A stretch of DNA of 64,000 nt, taken from contig JBCCGL010000008.1 of assembly GCA_039029275.1 (NCBI GenBank), positions 124,001 to 188,000 of the forward strand, in the 5' to 3' direction. Positions 9,665 to 18,707 of the stretch are shown here, piece after piece. The translations under genes were made by a program, and so were the position numbers. Origin of the DNA: JBCCGL01 sp039029275 (GTDB lineage Bacteria; Pseudomonadota; Gammaproteobacteria; JBCCGL01). Each line of letters opens with the position of its first letter. Position 1 is the stretch's first letter. The notes below the pieces were generated by a model that had not been told where the DNA came from, did not search any database, and worked only from the letters and a program-made list of their open reading frames with translations.

Positions 9665-9955
9665 AGCAAGCCGCGCTCCTGGTGGTCTTGATTATGTAAA
9701 ACGTTGTTTTTTATCCGAAATATCGCTGTCTTTATTGTGGTTTTGAGCCGGTTATTCAGGCACCAACAGCGCGACGGGGGAAAGGAAGTTTATACTGCTT
9801 TCTAAAAGTTATCCACATGCAATTTCGGCGAAATCGCACTAAAAATAGCGATGTAAAAACACTGTTTTTCATTGACCTAAACTTTGCGCGTTTGCTACCA
9901 TCGCGCGTTTAATTTTTCTGCGATCCGCCGGATACGCAAGCAAGCGAATTTAGCC
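9665..9955. promoter_or_regulatory. Divergent dnaA/rpmH promoter region with one perfect DnaA box
   Basis: This 291-base spacer separates the minus-strand dnaA gene from the plus-strand rpmH gene and must hold both promoters. A perfect DnaA box, TTATCCACA, lies at 9809–9817, suited to dnaA autorepression. TTGACC at 9874–9879 followed about 17 bases later by TACCAT resembles a sigma-70 promoter for rpmH. Only one strong box is present, so it is a weaker oriC candidate than 8079–8293. Confidence 0.55.
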
Positions 9956-10090
9956 ATGAAAAGACCTTTTCAACCCAGCGTTATCAAGCGCAAGCGAACC
10001 CACGGTTTCCGCGCACGTATGGCAACCAAATCGGGTCAGGCGGTGATCCGTGCACGCCGAGCCAAAGGCCGCGCACGCCTGAGCGCGTAA
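9956..10090 (+). CDS. rpmH: 50S ribosomal protein L34
   Basis: A 44-residue very basic ribosomal protein (MKRPFQPSVIKRKRTHGFRA at the start, ending GRARLSA), matching L34 over its entire length. The ATG at 9956 is the family start; an in-frame upstream extension exists but is not conserved. First gene of the rpmH–rnpA–yidD–yidC–mnmE series that faces away from dnaA. Confidence 0.97.
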   Translation: MKRPFQPSVIKRKRTHGFRARMATKSGQAVIRARRAKGRARLSA

Positions 10091-10117
10091 GCGCAGCTGC
10101 ATTGACTGGGCGCCGCA

Positions 10118-10513
10118 CTGACAGCAGGTCAGCCGCAACTAGAACCGGGCGGTTACCAACTAACCCCGCACAGCCGACTCGCTGACTCGAGCGACTTCAG
10201 GCGGGTTTTCGCCAAAAATGTCAGCGCGAGCAATCGCCACTTTGTGGCGCTAGCGCGCAGCAACAACCGCGGTCACCCACGTTTGGGTATGGCCGTGGCG
10301 AAAAAGCATTTGCGACGGGCAGTTGATCGCAACCGGGTCAAACGCCTGATTCGCGAGACCTTCCGCCTGCAACAGCGAAATTTGGATTCTGTCGACATTG
10401 TCGTTTTGGTGAAAAGCGGAATATCGGCGCACAACAAACAGGTATTGCGGCAAAGTCTCGACTCGCTATGGGCAAAGTTAAGCGAACAATTAGCGCGATC
10501 GTCATCGGCTTGA
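10118..10513 (+). CDS. rnpA: Ribonuclease P protein component (no canonical start codon visible)
   Basis: RnpA is the basic protein subunit of RNase P, which matures tRNA 5' ends. The core AVAKKHLRRAVDRNRVKRLI is the RNR signature. The frame is open from 10106, and the conserved N-terminal part (SRLADSSDFRRVFAKN, about 10172–10219) lies upstream of the first canonical start, GTG at 10244, which would remove the first strand and helix of the fold. Between the in-frame TGA at 10103–10105 and 10244 there is no ATG, GTG or TTG; only CTG codons at 10106 and 10118. I give 10118 as a working start. A gene caller would probably report 10244–10513. The gene overlaps yidD by 46 bases. Confidence 0.85.
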   Translation: MTAGQPQLEPGGYQLTPHSRLADSSDFRRVFAKNVSASNRHFVALARSNNRGHPRLGMAVAKKHLRRAVDRNRVKRLIRETFRLQQRNLDSVDIVVLVKSGISAHNKQVLRQSLDSLWAKLSEQLARSSSA

Positions 10514-10752
10514 TCAAAGCCTACCGCTATCTAATCAGCCCGTTTTTCCCCCCGAGCTGCCGATTTACCCCGACTTGCTCTGAATACGCGATTGAAGCGG
10601 TACGGGAGCACGGTGTCAGTCGCGGAGTTTGGATGGGTACAAAACGTATTTGCCGTTGTCACCCACTGGGCCACAGCGGTTATGATCCGGTGCCGCCAAA
10701 ATCACCTGAATCTTCCAACCGATCTGACGTTTCGACACTCAAGTTACAATAA
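10468..10752 (+). CDS. yidD: Membrane protein insertion efficiency factor YidD
   Basis: A 94-residue inner-membrane-associated protein that assists YidC-dependent insertion. It has the N-terminal amphipathic segment (IVIGLIKAYRYLISPF) and the invariant cysteine pattern in PPSCRFTPTCSEYA and KRICRCHPLGHSGYDPVP. It overlaps rnpA by 46 bases and its stop overlaps the yidC start, as is normal for this block, implying translational coupling. Confidence 0.95.
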   Translation: MGKVKRTISAIVIGLIKAYRYLISPFFPPSCRFTPTCSEYAIEAVREHGVSRGVWMGTKRICRCHPLGHSGYDPVPPKSPESSNRSDVSTLKLQ

Positions 10753-12428
10753 TGGATAACCAACGACTTTTTCTGTTTGCCTCGATGGGTTTCATCATGT
10801 TGCTGCTCTGGCAACAATGGCAAATCGACTACGGCCCTAAGCCAGTCGAGCCGCAAAGCAGCGAGAGTGAGGACTCGCAGCTGGCCACCCCGACTCAAAA
10901 TCAAACCTTGAATGGCGATGTACCCGTAGCGGCGACGCCCAGCCAAAGCACCGAAGCGAGCGACAACGCAATTGTGGCCGAGGTTGAGGCACCGGTCGAA
11001 GGCCAAATGATCACGGTTTCCACTGATGTGACCGATCTTCGCATCAACACACTGGGTGGCAACATTTACGAAGTACTGCTGAAAGACTACCCGGTATCGA
11101 TCGAACAGCCCGATGAGCCGTTTCTGCTAATGAGCGACTCGCCCAATCGCTTTTTCATAGCGCAATCCGGCTTGCAGTCGAACAAAAGCGCAGCCCCAAC
11201 CCATCACGCAATTTACACGGTTACGCAGGCCTATTTTGAACTTGAAGATGGCCAGGACACCCTTCGAGTGCCAATGGTGTGGCAGGACCGCGGTATTCAC
11301 GTCACCAAGACCCTTATCTTTACCCGCGGCAGTCACCGTATCGACGTCGAATACGCAATCGAAAACAACAGCGGTGATGTCTGGACCGGCAACCAATATC
11401 GCCAGCTGCAGCGCAAGGGAATAACCGACGAGGGCGGTTCGATGTTTGGCGCGCAAGCGTATATTGGCGGCGTCATTAGCAGCGCGGAAAACCGTTATGA
11501 GAAAATTGGTTTTGACGATATGGCTGATGAAGACCTGAAACGAAAAATTCAGGGCGGCTGGGCCGCGATAATCCAACACTATTTTCTCGCGGCGTGGGCG
11601 CCCGCGGCCGACGAAACCAACACCTACTACACCAAAGCTCTGCTCGATCGAAACCGCTACATTCTCGGTTTTTATTCAGATGCTCTGAGTATTCCAGCGG
11701 GTGCGAGTGGTATGTTCAAGGCAACGTTCTACGCAGGACCTAAAATCCAGGAAGATCTTTCACAGGTAGCGGAGAATCTAAACCTCACAGTCGACTACGG
11801 CTTTCTCGCGATTCTCGCAGAGCCGCTGTTCTGGCTCTTGAAGTGGATTCACGACAACGTCACCAGCAACTGGGGGTGGGCGATACTCGCGGTTACGCTG
11901 ATCATCAAGTTGCTGTTTTACAAGCTTTCGGAAATCAGCTACCGCTCGATGGCCCGCATGCGCAAACTGCAACCGCAAATGCAGGCGCTGAAAGAGCGCT
12001 TTGGCGATGACCGACAGAAGATGGGTCAAGCGACGATGGAGCTGTACAAAAAAGAAAAGGTCAATCCGCTCGGCGGCTGTTTGCCCATTTTGATTCAGAT
12101 CCCGGTGTTTATTGCGCTCTACTGGGTGCTGCTTGAAAGCGTTGAGCTTCGGCAGGCTCCGTTTATTCTATGGATTGAAGATTTAGCTATCCGCGATCCG
12201 TATTACGTTCTGCCGCTAGTCATGGGCGTGACGATGTGGATTCAACAAAAACTGAATCCGGCACCTGTTGACCCGATTCAGGCAAAAATCTTTATGGCGA
12301 TGCCGTTTGTTTTCACCATCTTTTTCGCGTTCTTCCCGTCGGGTTTGGTGCTTTACTGGGTGGCGAACAACACACTGTCGATTGCCCAGCAGTACTACAT
12401 CACGCGGCATGTTCTTGCGGAAAAATAG
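10752..12428 (+). CDS. yidC: Membrane protein insertase YidC
   Basis: A 558-residue inner-membrane insertase working alone or with SecYEG. It has an N-terminal signal-anchor helix (LFLFASMGFIMLLLWQQW), a large periplasmic domain (about 60–340) with acidic, low-complexity start, and a C-terminal Oxa1-type core of five membrane segments, including NWGWAILAVTLIIKLLFYKL and the conserved cytosolic KLQPQMQALKERFGDD region. Length and architecture are those of gram-negative YidC. Confidence 0.96.
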   Translation: MDNQRLFLFASMGFIMLLLWQQWQIDYGPKPVEPQSSESEDSQLATPTQNQTLNGDVPVAATPSQSTEASDNAIVAEVEAPVEGQMITVSTDVTDLRINTLGGNIYEVLLKDYPVSIEQPDEPFLLMSDSPNRFFIAQSGLQSNKSAAPTHHAIYTVTQAYFELEDGQDTLRVPMVWQDRGIHVTKTLIFTRGSHRIDVEYAIENNSGDVWTGNQYRQLQRKGITDEGGSMFGAQAYIGGVISSAENRYEKIGFDDMADEDLKRKIQGGWAAIIQHYFLAAWAPAADETNTYYTKALLDRNRYILGFYSDALSIPAGASGMFKATFYAGPKIQEDLSQVAENLNLTVDYGFLAILAEPLFWLLKWIHDNVTSNWGWAILAVTLIIKLLFYKLSEISYRSMARMRKLQPQMQALKERFGDDRQKMGQATMELYKKEKVNPLGGCLPILIQIPVFIALYWVLLESVELRQAPFILWIEDLAIRDPYYVLPLVMGVTMWIQQKLNPAPVDPIQAKIFMAMPFVFTIFFAFFPSGLVLYWVANNTLSIAQQYYITRHVLAEK

Positions 12429-12456
12429 CGCCGCGATTCACAACACCTGAACGGCG

Positions 12457-13767
12457 ATGGACGAAACAGACACCATCGTCGCGGTTGCCACAGCGAGCGG
12501 TATGGCGGGTGTCGGAATCGTTCGATTGAGCGGCCCAGCCAGTCATCATATCGCCTCGCAGATTTGCACGAAAAAGCCAGAACCGCGGGTCGCAATCTAC
12601 ACGCAATTTCTCGATGCATCTGGCGATCGACTTGACGATGGCATTGTTCTCTATTTTCCGGCCCCCAATAGTTACACCGGCGAGGAAAGCTGCGAGTTGC
12701 AAATGCACGGATCACCAATCGTGCTCGAGCAGGTTGTAGAGTGTTGCACCAGACTCGGTTCGCGCCTGGCGCGTCCGGGAGAGTTCACGGAACGCGCTTT
12801 TCTCAATGACAAAATTGATTTGGCGCAAGCCGAATCGGTTATCGATCTAATCGAAGCTCGTACCCAAGCCGCGGCAAAAGCGGCGACGCGATCGCTGGAA
12901 GGTGATTTTTCCCGCCGCACCCATAGCCTTGTGGACATGCTGATTTCGATCCGCGTTTACATTGAATCGGCGCTGGATTTTTCCGAAGAGGAAATTGACT
13001 TTCTCGCCAGCGAGGAATTACAGGACAAGATTAAAGCGTTGCAGGAATTTCTGATCGAAACGCTTGATCTCGCACACCAGGGTAAGCTTTTACACGAGGG
13101 TGTGCGAATCGCGATCGCCGGTGCGCCAAACGTAGGCAAGTCGAGTTTGATTAACCGACTCAGTGGAGAGGATCTTGCGATTGTCACCGATATTCCAGGC
13201 ACCACTCGGGACGTTCTCCGCACAAATATTCAAATAGACGGCTTACCCGTCACGCTAATCGACACAGCAGGGCTTCGCGACAGCGAGGACCCGGTTGAGC
13301 AAGAGGGAATCAAACGCGCGCGCCAGGAATTTGAGAGAGCAGACCGAATTTTATACATCTGTACACCGGAATCATCGACCGAAATCGACGTTCAAAACAC
13401 AACTGTTCCCACAGACATTGTGGTTAATAAATGTGACCTGATAGCAAATCCTGTGAGCGATGTATTAAACGTCAGCGCCAAAACCGGTGCGGGAATCAGT
13501 GAACTGAAAACCCATATCAAAACCTCGTGCGGATATTTAAGCGACATCGCGAGTGTTTTTATAGCCCGCAAACGACACACGGATGCATTGGCACTCGCGA
13601 GCACACAAATTGAAACAGGGCTGAAAATATTGACACAAAAACAATTCCCGGAACTGGCAGCAGAAGAATTCTTGCAGGCGCAAAAAGCATTGGGAAACAT
13701 CACTGGAGCCTATTCCAGCGATGATCTTTTGGGAGAAATTTTCTCGAGCTTCTGTATCGGTAAATAA
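12457..13767 (+). CDS. mnmE: tRNA uridine-5-carboxymethylaminomethyl(34) synthesis GTPase MnmE
   Basis: A 436-residue GTPase that with MnmG modifies U34 of tRNAs reading NNA/NNG codons. The N-terminal formyl-THF-binding domain (DTIVAVATASGMAGVGIVRL), the inserted G domain (GAPNVGKSSL, TDIPGTTRD, DTAGLRD, NKCD) and the invariant C-terminal CIGK ending, with the catalytic cysteine, are all present. It is a little shorter than the E. coli protein (454). It ends the plus-strand core series; mnmG is not in this window. Confidence 0.96.
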   Translation: MDETDTIVAVATASGMAGVGIVRLSGPASHHIASQICTKKPEPRVAIYTQFLDASGDRLDDGIVLYFPAPNSYTGEESCELQMHGSPIVLEQVVECCTRLGSRLARPGEFTERAFLNDKIDLAQAESVIDLIEARTQAAAKAATRSLEGDFSRRTHSLVDMLISIRVYIESALDFSEEEIDFLASEELQDKIKALQEFLIETLDLAHQGKLLHEGVRIAIAGAPNVGKSSLINRLSGEDLAIVTDIPGTTRDVLRTNIQIDGLPVTLIDTAGLRDSEDPVEQEGIKRARQEFERADRILYICTPESSTEIDVQNTTVPTDIVVNKCDLIANPVSDVLNVSAKTGAGISELKTHIKTSCGYLSDIASVFIARKRHTDALALASTQIETGLKILTQKQFPELAAEEFLQAQKALGNITGAYSSDDLLGEIFSSFCIGK

Positions 13768-13881
13768 CGATGATAATCGATGCGGATCCCACCGAGGTAA
13801 AATCGACAATTTTTAAATTCAAAACACCGTCTGAGAAACTGCCACCTCAATAAATGTCGATGGACAATTAAAATTTTTAGG

Positions 13882-14604
13882 CTAAAACTCTTGCGCGATA
13901 GCATCAGCAGTTAGCGTGCCTAGCGAACTCATTTGGTTACCCTTCGCGTCAAAATTGTCAGGGTCGAGCCAGCGCCGGTAAGCGGATTTTAAAGCGGGCC
14001 ACTCGCTGTCGATCATTGCAAACCAAGCGGTATCCCGATTTCTTCCTTTGTAATGCGTTGCCTGTCGAAAAATCCCTTCAAATGAGAAACCCAAACGCTG
14101 CGCGGCTCTACGCGAGGGTTCGTTGAGTGAATCGCACTTCCATTCGTAACGGCGATATCCCAATGAAAACACATGTTCCATCATCAGATACATCGCTTCA
14201 GAGGAAGCACGAGATTTTTGTAACAAAGGAGAAAAATGAATGTGGCCTACCTCGATCGCGCCATTGTTTGGGTCGATTCGTAAATAACTGGCGACACCAA
14301 CCGCTTTGTCTGTTTGTGAATCAATCACCGCATAAAAAACCGGGTCTTCACCCATGCAGGTTGTTTCTATCCACGTTCTGTAGTCATCTAAAGATGAAAA
14401 CGGACCGTACGGCATGTACGTCCAATTGGGGTGATCGATATTTGCCTGTTTTGCTTCGAACAAATCAGCAGCATGTTGATCGGGGTTGATATATTCAAGT
14501 CGACAGTAGCGCCCATTCATTGTTTCTTTTGACGGGCGTTTCGGCACCGTGAAATTAAGCAAGGGATCGCCAATCGTTTGCCCGAAAGAATTTTCACGCA
14601 TCAT
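13882..14604 (-). CDS. GNAT family N-acetyltransferase (RimJ/RimL-like)
   Basis: A 240-residue acetyl-CoA-dependent acyltransferase. The GNAT fold is shown by RYCRLEYINPDQHAADL near the start, VGVASYLRIDPNNGAIEVGH in the core, and the C-terminal YEWKCDSLNEPSRRAAQRLGF motif typical of the RimJ/RimL-like group. The acceptor is unknown; proteins or small molecules are both possible. ATG at 14604 (or 14601) follows GGGGAGAG. It overlaps the upstream DinB-like gene by 11 bases and is last in a four-gene operon. Confidence 0.85.
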   Translation of the reverse strand: MMRENSFGQTIGDPLLNFTVPKRPSKETMNGRYCRLEYINPDQHAADLFEAKQANIDHPNWTYMPYGPFSSLDDYRTWIETTCMGEDPVFYAVIDSQTDKAVGVASYLRIDPNNGAIEVGHIHFSPLLQKSRASSEAMYLMMEHVFSLGYRRYEWKCDSLNEPSRRAAQRLGFSFEGIFRQATHYKGRNRDTAWFAMIDSEWPALKSAYRRWLDPDNFDAKGNQMSSLGTLTADAIAQEF

Positions 14605-15064
14605 GCTCTCCCCATAGTGACCAGCTCGGTGGAAGCGTCATTATTCTTTCTCGCGCTTGCAGAATGAACATGCCGTGATGCAGCGATTCGTGATTGGACA
14701 GGCGACCTAAATGCGTGGCCACTGAGCATGGTTCGCCAAACCAATCCACTCGAGTTTGTTCCGTCGAAGCTTTCAACGCGCTGATCATGGAATCTTGCGC
14801 GGATTCAAAATACGCCAAAAGGGATGCTTTAGAACGATCACTCGCGCAAGTGCCCCTGTGAGGATCAAACACGATAACGCCGGTTTGAATTGCTTCTGTA
14901 TAGTTTTCCTGCACCCGGACAATGTGTCTGAACTGTTTCCAAAGCGGGCTGACATTTCCGATAGACGGAATTTCGAGTTCGCGCTTACTCAAAGAAATCA
15001 GCAAATCCAGAGTCAGTTCGCGCAACGCACAAAATTCATCCAGCGCTATGTCTGTGTCACTCAC
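14594..15064 (-). CDS. DinB-like metal-binding four-helix protein
   Basis: A 156-residue protein with the DinB/YfiT four-helix layout. Candidate metal-binding histidines occur in WKQFRHIVRVQENY and in SNHESLHHGMF, spaced as in this superfamily. Members include thiol-transferases and enzymes of unknown activity; nothing here fixes the reaction. It lies between MOSC and GNAT genes, with overlapping or near-abutting ends, which suggests co-translation and perhaps a role in detoxification. Confidence 0.75.
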   Translation of the reverse strand: MSDTDIALDEFCALRELTLDLLISLSKRELEIPSIGNVSPLWKQFRHIVRVQENYTEAIQTGVIVFDPHRGTCASDRSKASLLAYFESAQDSMISALKASTEQTRVDWFGEPCSVATHLGRLSNHESLHHGMFILQARERIMTLPPSWSLWGEHDA

Positions 15065-15073
15065 CGATAGAGA

Positions 15074-15652
15074 TTAAACTTCATAGAGACGTTGGGGTGG
15101 AATGTGCAGCGTGACTTTTGCACCGTTTTTAATAATGCCTTCTCGCTCGACCCACGCGGTGATTCCACGACGCCCCATTGCTGCAGCGGTAAAACGGCGC
15201 CCGTGTCCAGGATGGAATTTTTCGACGATGTCTCCGGGATACTTACACGGACCATTCTCCATATCAACGACCAAAGAAGCTCCGCCATCAAAAATCAGAC
15301 GCGCCGACGGCGGTAGTTCCGTCAGCTTGGGGATGCCCCAAATACTGAGGTTTGCGCCAACCCATTCAGGTTTCAGTTCGGGTATTTCCATCGTTTCGGC
15401 AATGCCCTGCATTTCCTCCACAGACAAAATAGAAATCTGTCTGACGTTACGGATTTCGGTACCTTCATTGTACTGTTGCGCGACGCGCACACACGATTCG
15501 CGTGTGAGACCAAAGTGAGCATCACCGACAAAACCACCGTACGTTACCGTGGCTTGATCCACGCGACCGCTCGTCAGGTCAACCGACGCATCGTTGTTGA
15601 TCAAGACGGCGTCAACTTCACCGACGATATTGGTTTTTTTAAGGATTGACAC
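15074..15652 (-). CDS. MOSC domain-containing protein
   Basis: A 192-residue stand-alone MOSC domain. The conserved cysteine lies in ENGPCKYPGDIV, and the N-terminal GGFVGDAHFG and LTELPPSARLIF elements fit the MOSC beta-barrel. MOSC domains bind a molybdenum cofactor sulfur or handle persulfide sulfur; the substrate of this one is unknown. Start is GTG at 15652, preceded by AGGAGG, which overlaps the end of the upstream transporter gene. Confidence 0.85.
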   Translation of the reverse strand: MSILKKTNIVGEVDAVLINNDASVDLTSGRVDQATVTYGGFVGDAHFGLTRESCVRVAQQYNEGTEIRNVRQISILSVEEMQGIAETMEIPELKPEWVGANLSIWGIPKLTELPPSARLIFDGGASLVVDMENGPCKYPGDIVEKFHPGHGRRFTAAAMGRRGITAWVEREGIIKNGAKVTLHIPPQRLYEV

Positions 15653-15654
15653 GA

Positions 15655-16566
15655 TTAGCCTCCTGAGATTTTAGCGCGCGCGGTTACCGTTTCGCGATGC
15701 AATGTGTATATACCGGTAGAGACGATAAGGAAAATGCCGATAAAACTTTGTAGATCCGGAACTTCACCCCACAGCAGATAACCCAGTGTACCCCCTACGG
15801 CGATAGAGAGGTATTTTAACGGCGCCACCATGCCGATCTCAGCATAACGATAGCTAAATGTCATCGCGAACTGGGCGCTTCCACCCAACAGTCCGATCGA
15901 TGCGAGCAATAGCCAGTCGTTGAGAGGTGGCCATTCCCATCCACTGTGCAAGCAGACGATGGAGCTGACCACAATACCGCTGAGTGTGAAATAAAATGTG
16001 ATACAAACCGGATCATCAGTTGCGCTTAAGTAACGTATCACCGTCGTCGTAAGCGCAATGCACAGAGTTGCAACCAGCATGTAAGCACCGCCGCTATCCA
16101 AAATGCCGGGCCCGGGGCGTATGACGATTAACATACCGATAAAACCGATGGTAACAGCCGTCCAACGCCTCTTGCCAACACGCTCGCCAAGAACCAATAC
16201 AGACAGGATCGTCATAAACAAAGGCGTGGTGTGAAGGATGGAAATGGCATCGGCAAGACGCATAATCGAAAATGCGTAAAACGCGAATGCCATCGCGGTT
16301 ACGCCAAACAAAGAACGCGCCACATGAAGCCCGATCTTCTCGGTTTTCAACAAGGCAAAACCGCCTCTGTGCATGAGTAAAATCAGTACGGGAACCATCG
16401 CCACCGCAGTGCGAAAAAACATAATTTGTTGAGTTGAATAGGTTCCACCGAGCCATTTGACTGTGGCGTCCATGACCGAAAACAACACAACACTAATCAG
16501 CATCGCGCTGATACCAAGCACAGGGTCGTCGGTGTCTTTGCGATTGTGGGAATCGATCACTTTCAC
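15655..16566 (-). CDS. EamA/DMT family transporter
   Basis: A 303-residue inner-membrane protein with about ten hydrophobic segments arranged as two EamA repeats (first from about residue 16, second from about 160). Typical motifs are MDATVKWLGGTYSTQQIMFF and YRYAEIGMVAPLKYLSI. DMT proteins export or import small metabolites, so the substrate cannot be read off. GTG start at 16566. It heads the operon with the MOSC, DinB-like and GNAT genes; two bases separate it from the MOSC gene. Confidence 0.88.
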   Translation of the reverse strand: MKVIDSHNRKDTDDPVLGISAMLISVVLFSVMDATVKWLGGTYSTQQIMFFRTAVAMVPVLILLMHRGGFALLKTEKIGLHVARSLFGVTAMAFAFYAFSIMRLADAISILHTTPLFMTILSVLVLGERVGKRRWTAVTIGFIGMLIVIRPGPGILDSGGAYMLVATLCIALTTTVIRYLSATDDPVCITFYFTLSGIVVSSIVCLHSGWEWPPLNDWLLLASIGLLGGSAQFAMTFSYRYAEIGMVAPLKYLSIAVGGTLGYLLWGEVPDLQSFIGIFLIVSTGIYTLHRETVTARAKISGG

Positions 16567-17279
16567 ATCGAGGGCTTTAACGCTTCAAGAGATCCAACGA
16601 GAGGCGAGTGTAGCCCTTTTTGCGATACACGTGATCCTATTATTTTTTTCCTCAAAGAGTGAGAGGATTTTGAACCCGCAAATACAGTTTCTATTTCTCG
16701 CGAGGAAAACTTACCAGTCGCGTTTTGCGTCCTAGATCCACGACTGACGGCGTCGTCGGCAGCTCTTTTTTTCGAGCGCGGCGGGTCGTGATTCTTGGTC
16801 GTTTGTCACTGGAGCACAGCGCTACCAGATTGTGCAGGCTTTCCGTCTTGAACAACCAGTGCGTTTCGGATGAAGGGACGGTGTAAATCATTGAGTCGTT
16901 AAATGACATGACGGATTCTTTCCAATTCAACTTGAACCCGATTACAGAATTAACCACGTCTTTGGGCAAGGTAAAAACCTCACGCTCAATTTGTGACTAT
17001 TGGCACCCCTGCGCCGCAAAGCGCTATCTAGCGCGGATTTCGTAAAAAAACACGCTTGCGCATGTTTTTTTCTTTGCACATTGAGTCACATTTTTGCGCA
17101 ATAACACAAAGTGTGGGTGCACTCCGCAAACAAGTAACCGCTCACAAAAACACCGCAGTGATCCAGCGTGATCTATGTGTCTTGGAAGAGTTTGAATGCC
17201 AAAAAACGCGTCTCTGGCGATAAATCTGTGGCTGCGCCAAACGGCGAGTGTGAAGGCAGTAGTGTTTTGCGCCCTCGAA
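16567..17279. other. Intergenic region, 713 bases, one doubtful small ORF
   Basis: This spacer lies upstream of the minus-strand EamA operon and downstream of the minus-strand kinase gene. It contains a doubtful minus-strand frame (16691–16969, up to 92 residues, TTG start or ATG at 16906) that matches nothing I recognise, and the terminator-like hairpin at 17044–17071. The A/T-run texture near 16630–16660 could hold the EamA operon promoter. No RNA gene was recognised. Confidence 0.4.
17044..17071 (-). terminator. Hairpin with flanking A/T runs, likely terminator
   Basis: The arms AAAAAAACA (17044–17052) and TGTTTTTTT (17063–17071) are complementary, continue after one mismatch into GC pairs (17054–17055 with 17060–17061), and leave a TTGC loop. 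Read on the minus strand, the stem ends in a run of T, as in an intrinsic terminator. It sits about 210 bases past the kinase stop codon and could end that transcript; it is symmetric and could act in both directions. Confidence 0.5.
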
Positions 17280-18671
17280 CTAAATGTTTTCCCACTGTTT
17301 TTCAAACGCGCGGCGGTCGTCATCGTCCGGGATTTCTTCGGATAGCGCGGCGATTAAACCGCTGAAGCTTCGACTCTCACTCTCGTGCATTGCGACCAGG
17401 CGACTCGCGAGCGGGCCGACAAATTGGGCAAAATTACTTTCCAGCTCGGTGCGCACGGCATCAGTCAGTACGGGTGCGTGCACAGTTTGCCCCGGGCTAC
17501 TGTCGGTGTCCGTCACTTTTTTTGCCGAGCTCTGACCGGACTTGGCTTCCCAATCACGAATAAACGCCTGACGCTCATTCTGATCTTCGATTTCTGATGA
17601 AACCGCGCGCACCAGGTCTGATGGGTCCGTATGCAAACCAGCCTCACTCTCAACGATATTGCGCGCGATAGGACCGATGTAGCCGGAAAGAATGGTTTGC
17701 AGGCTTTGCAATTCGACCGGGTCAACCAGTGGCTGAGCCACAGGCGGTTGTTCATTCTCTGGAGCATCGTTGCTCACCGCTGAGGGATTGATTTCTGTCG
17801 GTTCATCCTCAGAGGGCACTCGCACAACCGGCGCCGCCCGTTTAAGGGCGTTTACACCCAGTTTGAGACGCGTCAGGTAGTCCTTGGCGGTTTGTATGCG
17901 GTTATCCGGGTTGAACGCCAAACCCTTGAGAATAATCGGAATAAATGCGGTAGGTACCGGAGCCGAATGATTCACATAGTGGCTTTTGGCCATGCCGTCG
18001 ATTTCCGGAATGCACTCGGCAGTGATCGACCTATCGAGCGTCAATTCGGTCAGCATTTGGGCAAACATCATAGTCAGCGCATACAGATCTGCCCGATTAT
18101 CGATTGGATGCGCCATCGCCTGCTCCGGCGACATATAACGCGGTGTACCGATTGCAATTCCGGCCTGGGTGAGGTTTTCGTCGGTCGGGACGCGAGCAAT
18201 ACCAAAGTCCGCTAGCTTGACCGTACCATTGTTCATAATCAGCACATTAGCGGGTTTCACGTCTCGATGAATCACGCCCTGCTCGTGCGCGGTGTGCAAG
18301 GCCTTGAGGATTTGCCCGACAAAGCTGATGACGTTTTTCAGGTGCTTGATACGCTTTTTGGCCAGCAAATCCTGCAGGTTCACACCCTCGATGTACTCCA
18401 TCACGATGTAAGGCGCATCGTTGTGCTCGCCGTATTCGAGAATGGTGACAATGTTCGGATGCGAGCAGCGCGCCGCGGCCTGCGCCTCTTGCTTGAAGCG
18501 CTGCAAAAACTGGCCGCTGCTGTCGTTCTGGATCAAATGCGGATGCAGGCATTTGATCGCGACTCGGCGTTCAATGTGCGGATCGAAGCCTTCCAGCACG
18601 ACGCCCATTGCGCCCTCACCCATGGTGCGGCGAACGTCGTATTTGCCAATTTGTTCGGTGCTGACAGCCAT
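17280..18671 (-). CDS. Serine/threonine protein kinase with duplicated C-terminal module
   Basis: A 463-residue soluble Hanks-type kinase. The glycine loop GEGAMG is at 18–23, catalytic lysine K40, HRDVKPANVL at 136–145, DFG at 156–158 and GTPRYMSPEQ at 175–184, so it should be active. The kinase domain ends near 275, followed by an acidic Pro-rich linker and two copies of an about 54-residue module (321–374 and 408–461) sharing the pattern VGP/IGPIA-R-V, then an acidic (D/E)-R-AF-W ending. No membrane segment is present. It lies 36 bases after the heme/HAMP sensor gene, so membrane input is probably supplied by that partner. Confidence 0.92.
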   Translation of the reverse strand: MAVSTEQIGKYDVRRTMGEGAMGVVLEGFDPHIERRVAIKCLHPHLIQNDSSGQFLQRFKQEAQAAARCSHPNIVTILEYGEHNDAPYIVMEYIEGVNLQDLLAKKRIKHLKNVISFVGQILKALHTAHEQGVIHRDVKPANVLIMNNGTVKLADFGIARVPTDENLTQAGIAIGTPRYMSPEQAMAHPIDNRADLYALTMMFAQMLTELTLDRSITAECIPEIDGMAKSHYVNHSAPVPTAFIPIILKGLAFNPDNRIQTAKDYLTRLKLGVNALKRAAPVVRVPSEDEPTEINPSAVSNDAPENEQPPVAQPLVDPVELQSLQTILSGYIGPIARNIVESEAGLHTDPSDLVRAVSSEIEDQNERQAFIRDWEAKSGQSSAKKVTDTDSSPGQTVHAPVLTDAVRTELESNFAQFVGPLASRLVAMHESESRSFSGLIAALSEEIPDDDDRRAFEKQWENI

Positions 18672-18707
18672 TTTTATTTAACCGTAACCGGTATCAATCA
18701 TTGCCCT

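Noticed and set aside
9665..9955. dnaA–rpmH spacer as the main oriC
   Set aside because: Only one perfect DnaA box and no AT-rich unwinding block as strong as in 8079–8293.
17024..17323. A minus-strand frame overlapping the end of the kinase gene
   Set aside because: Out of frame with the kinase, no homology, and spans the terminator hairpin.
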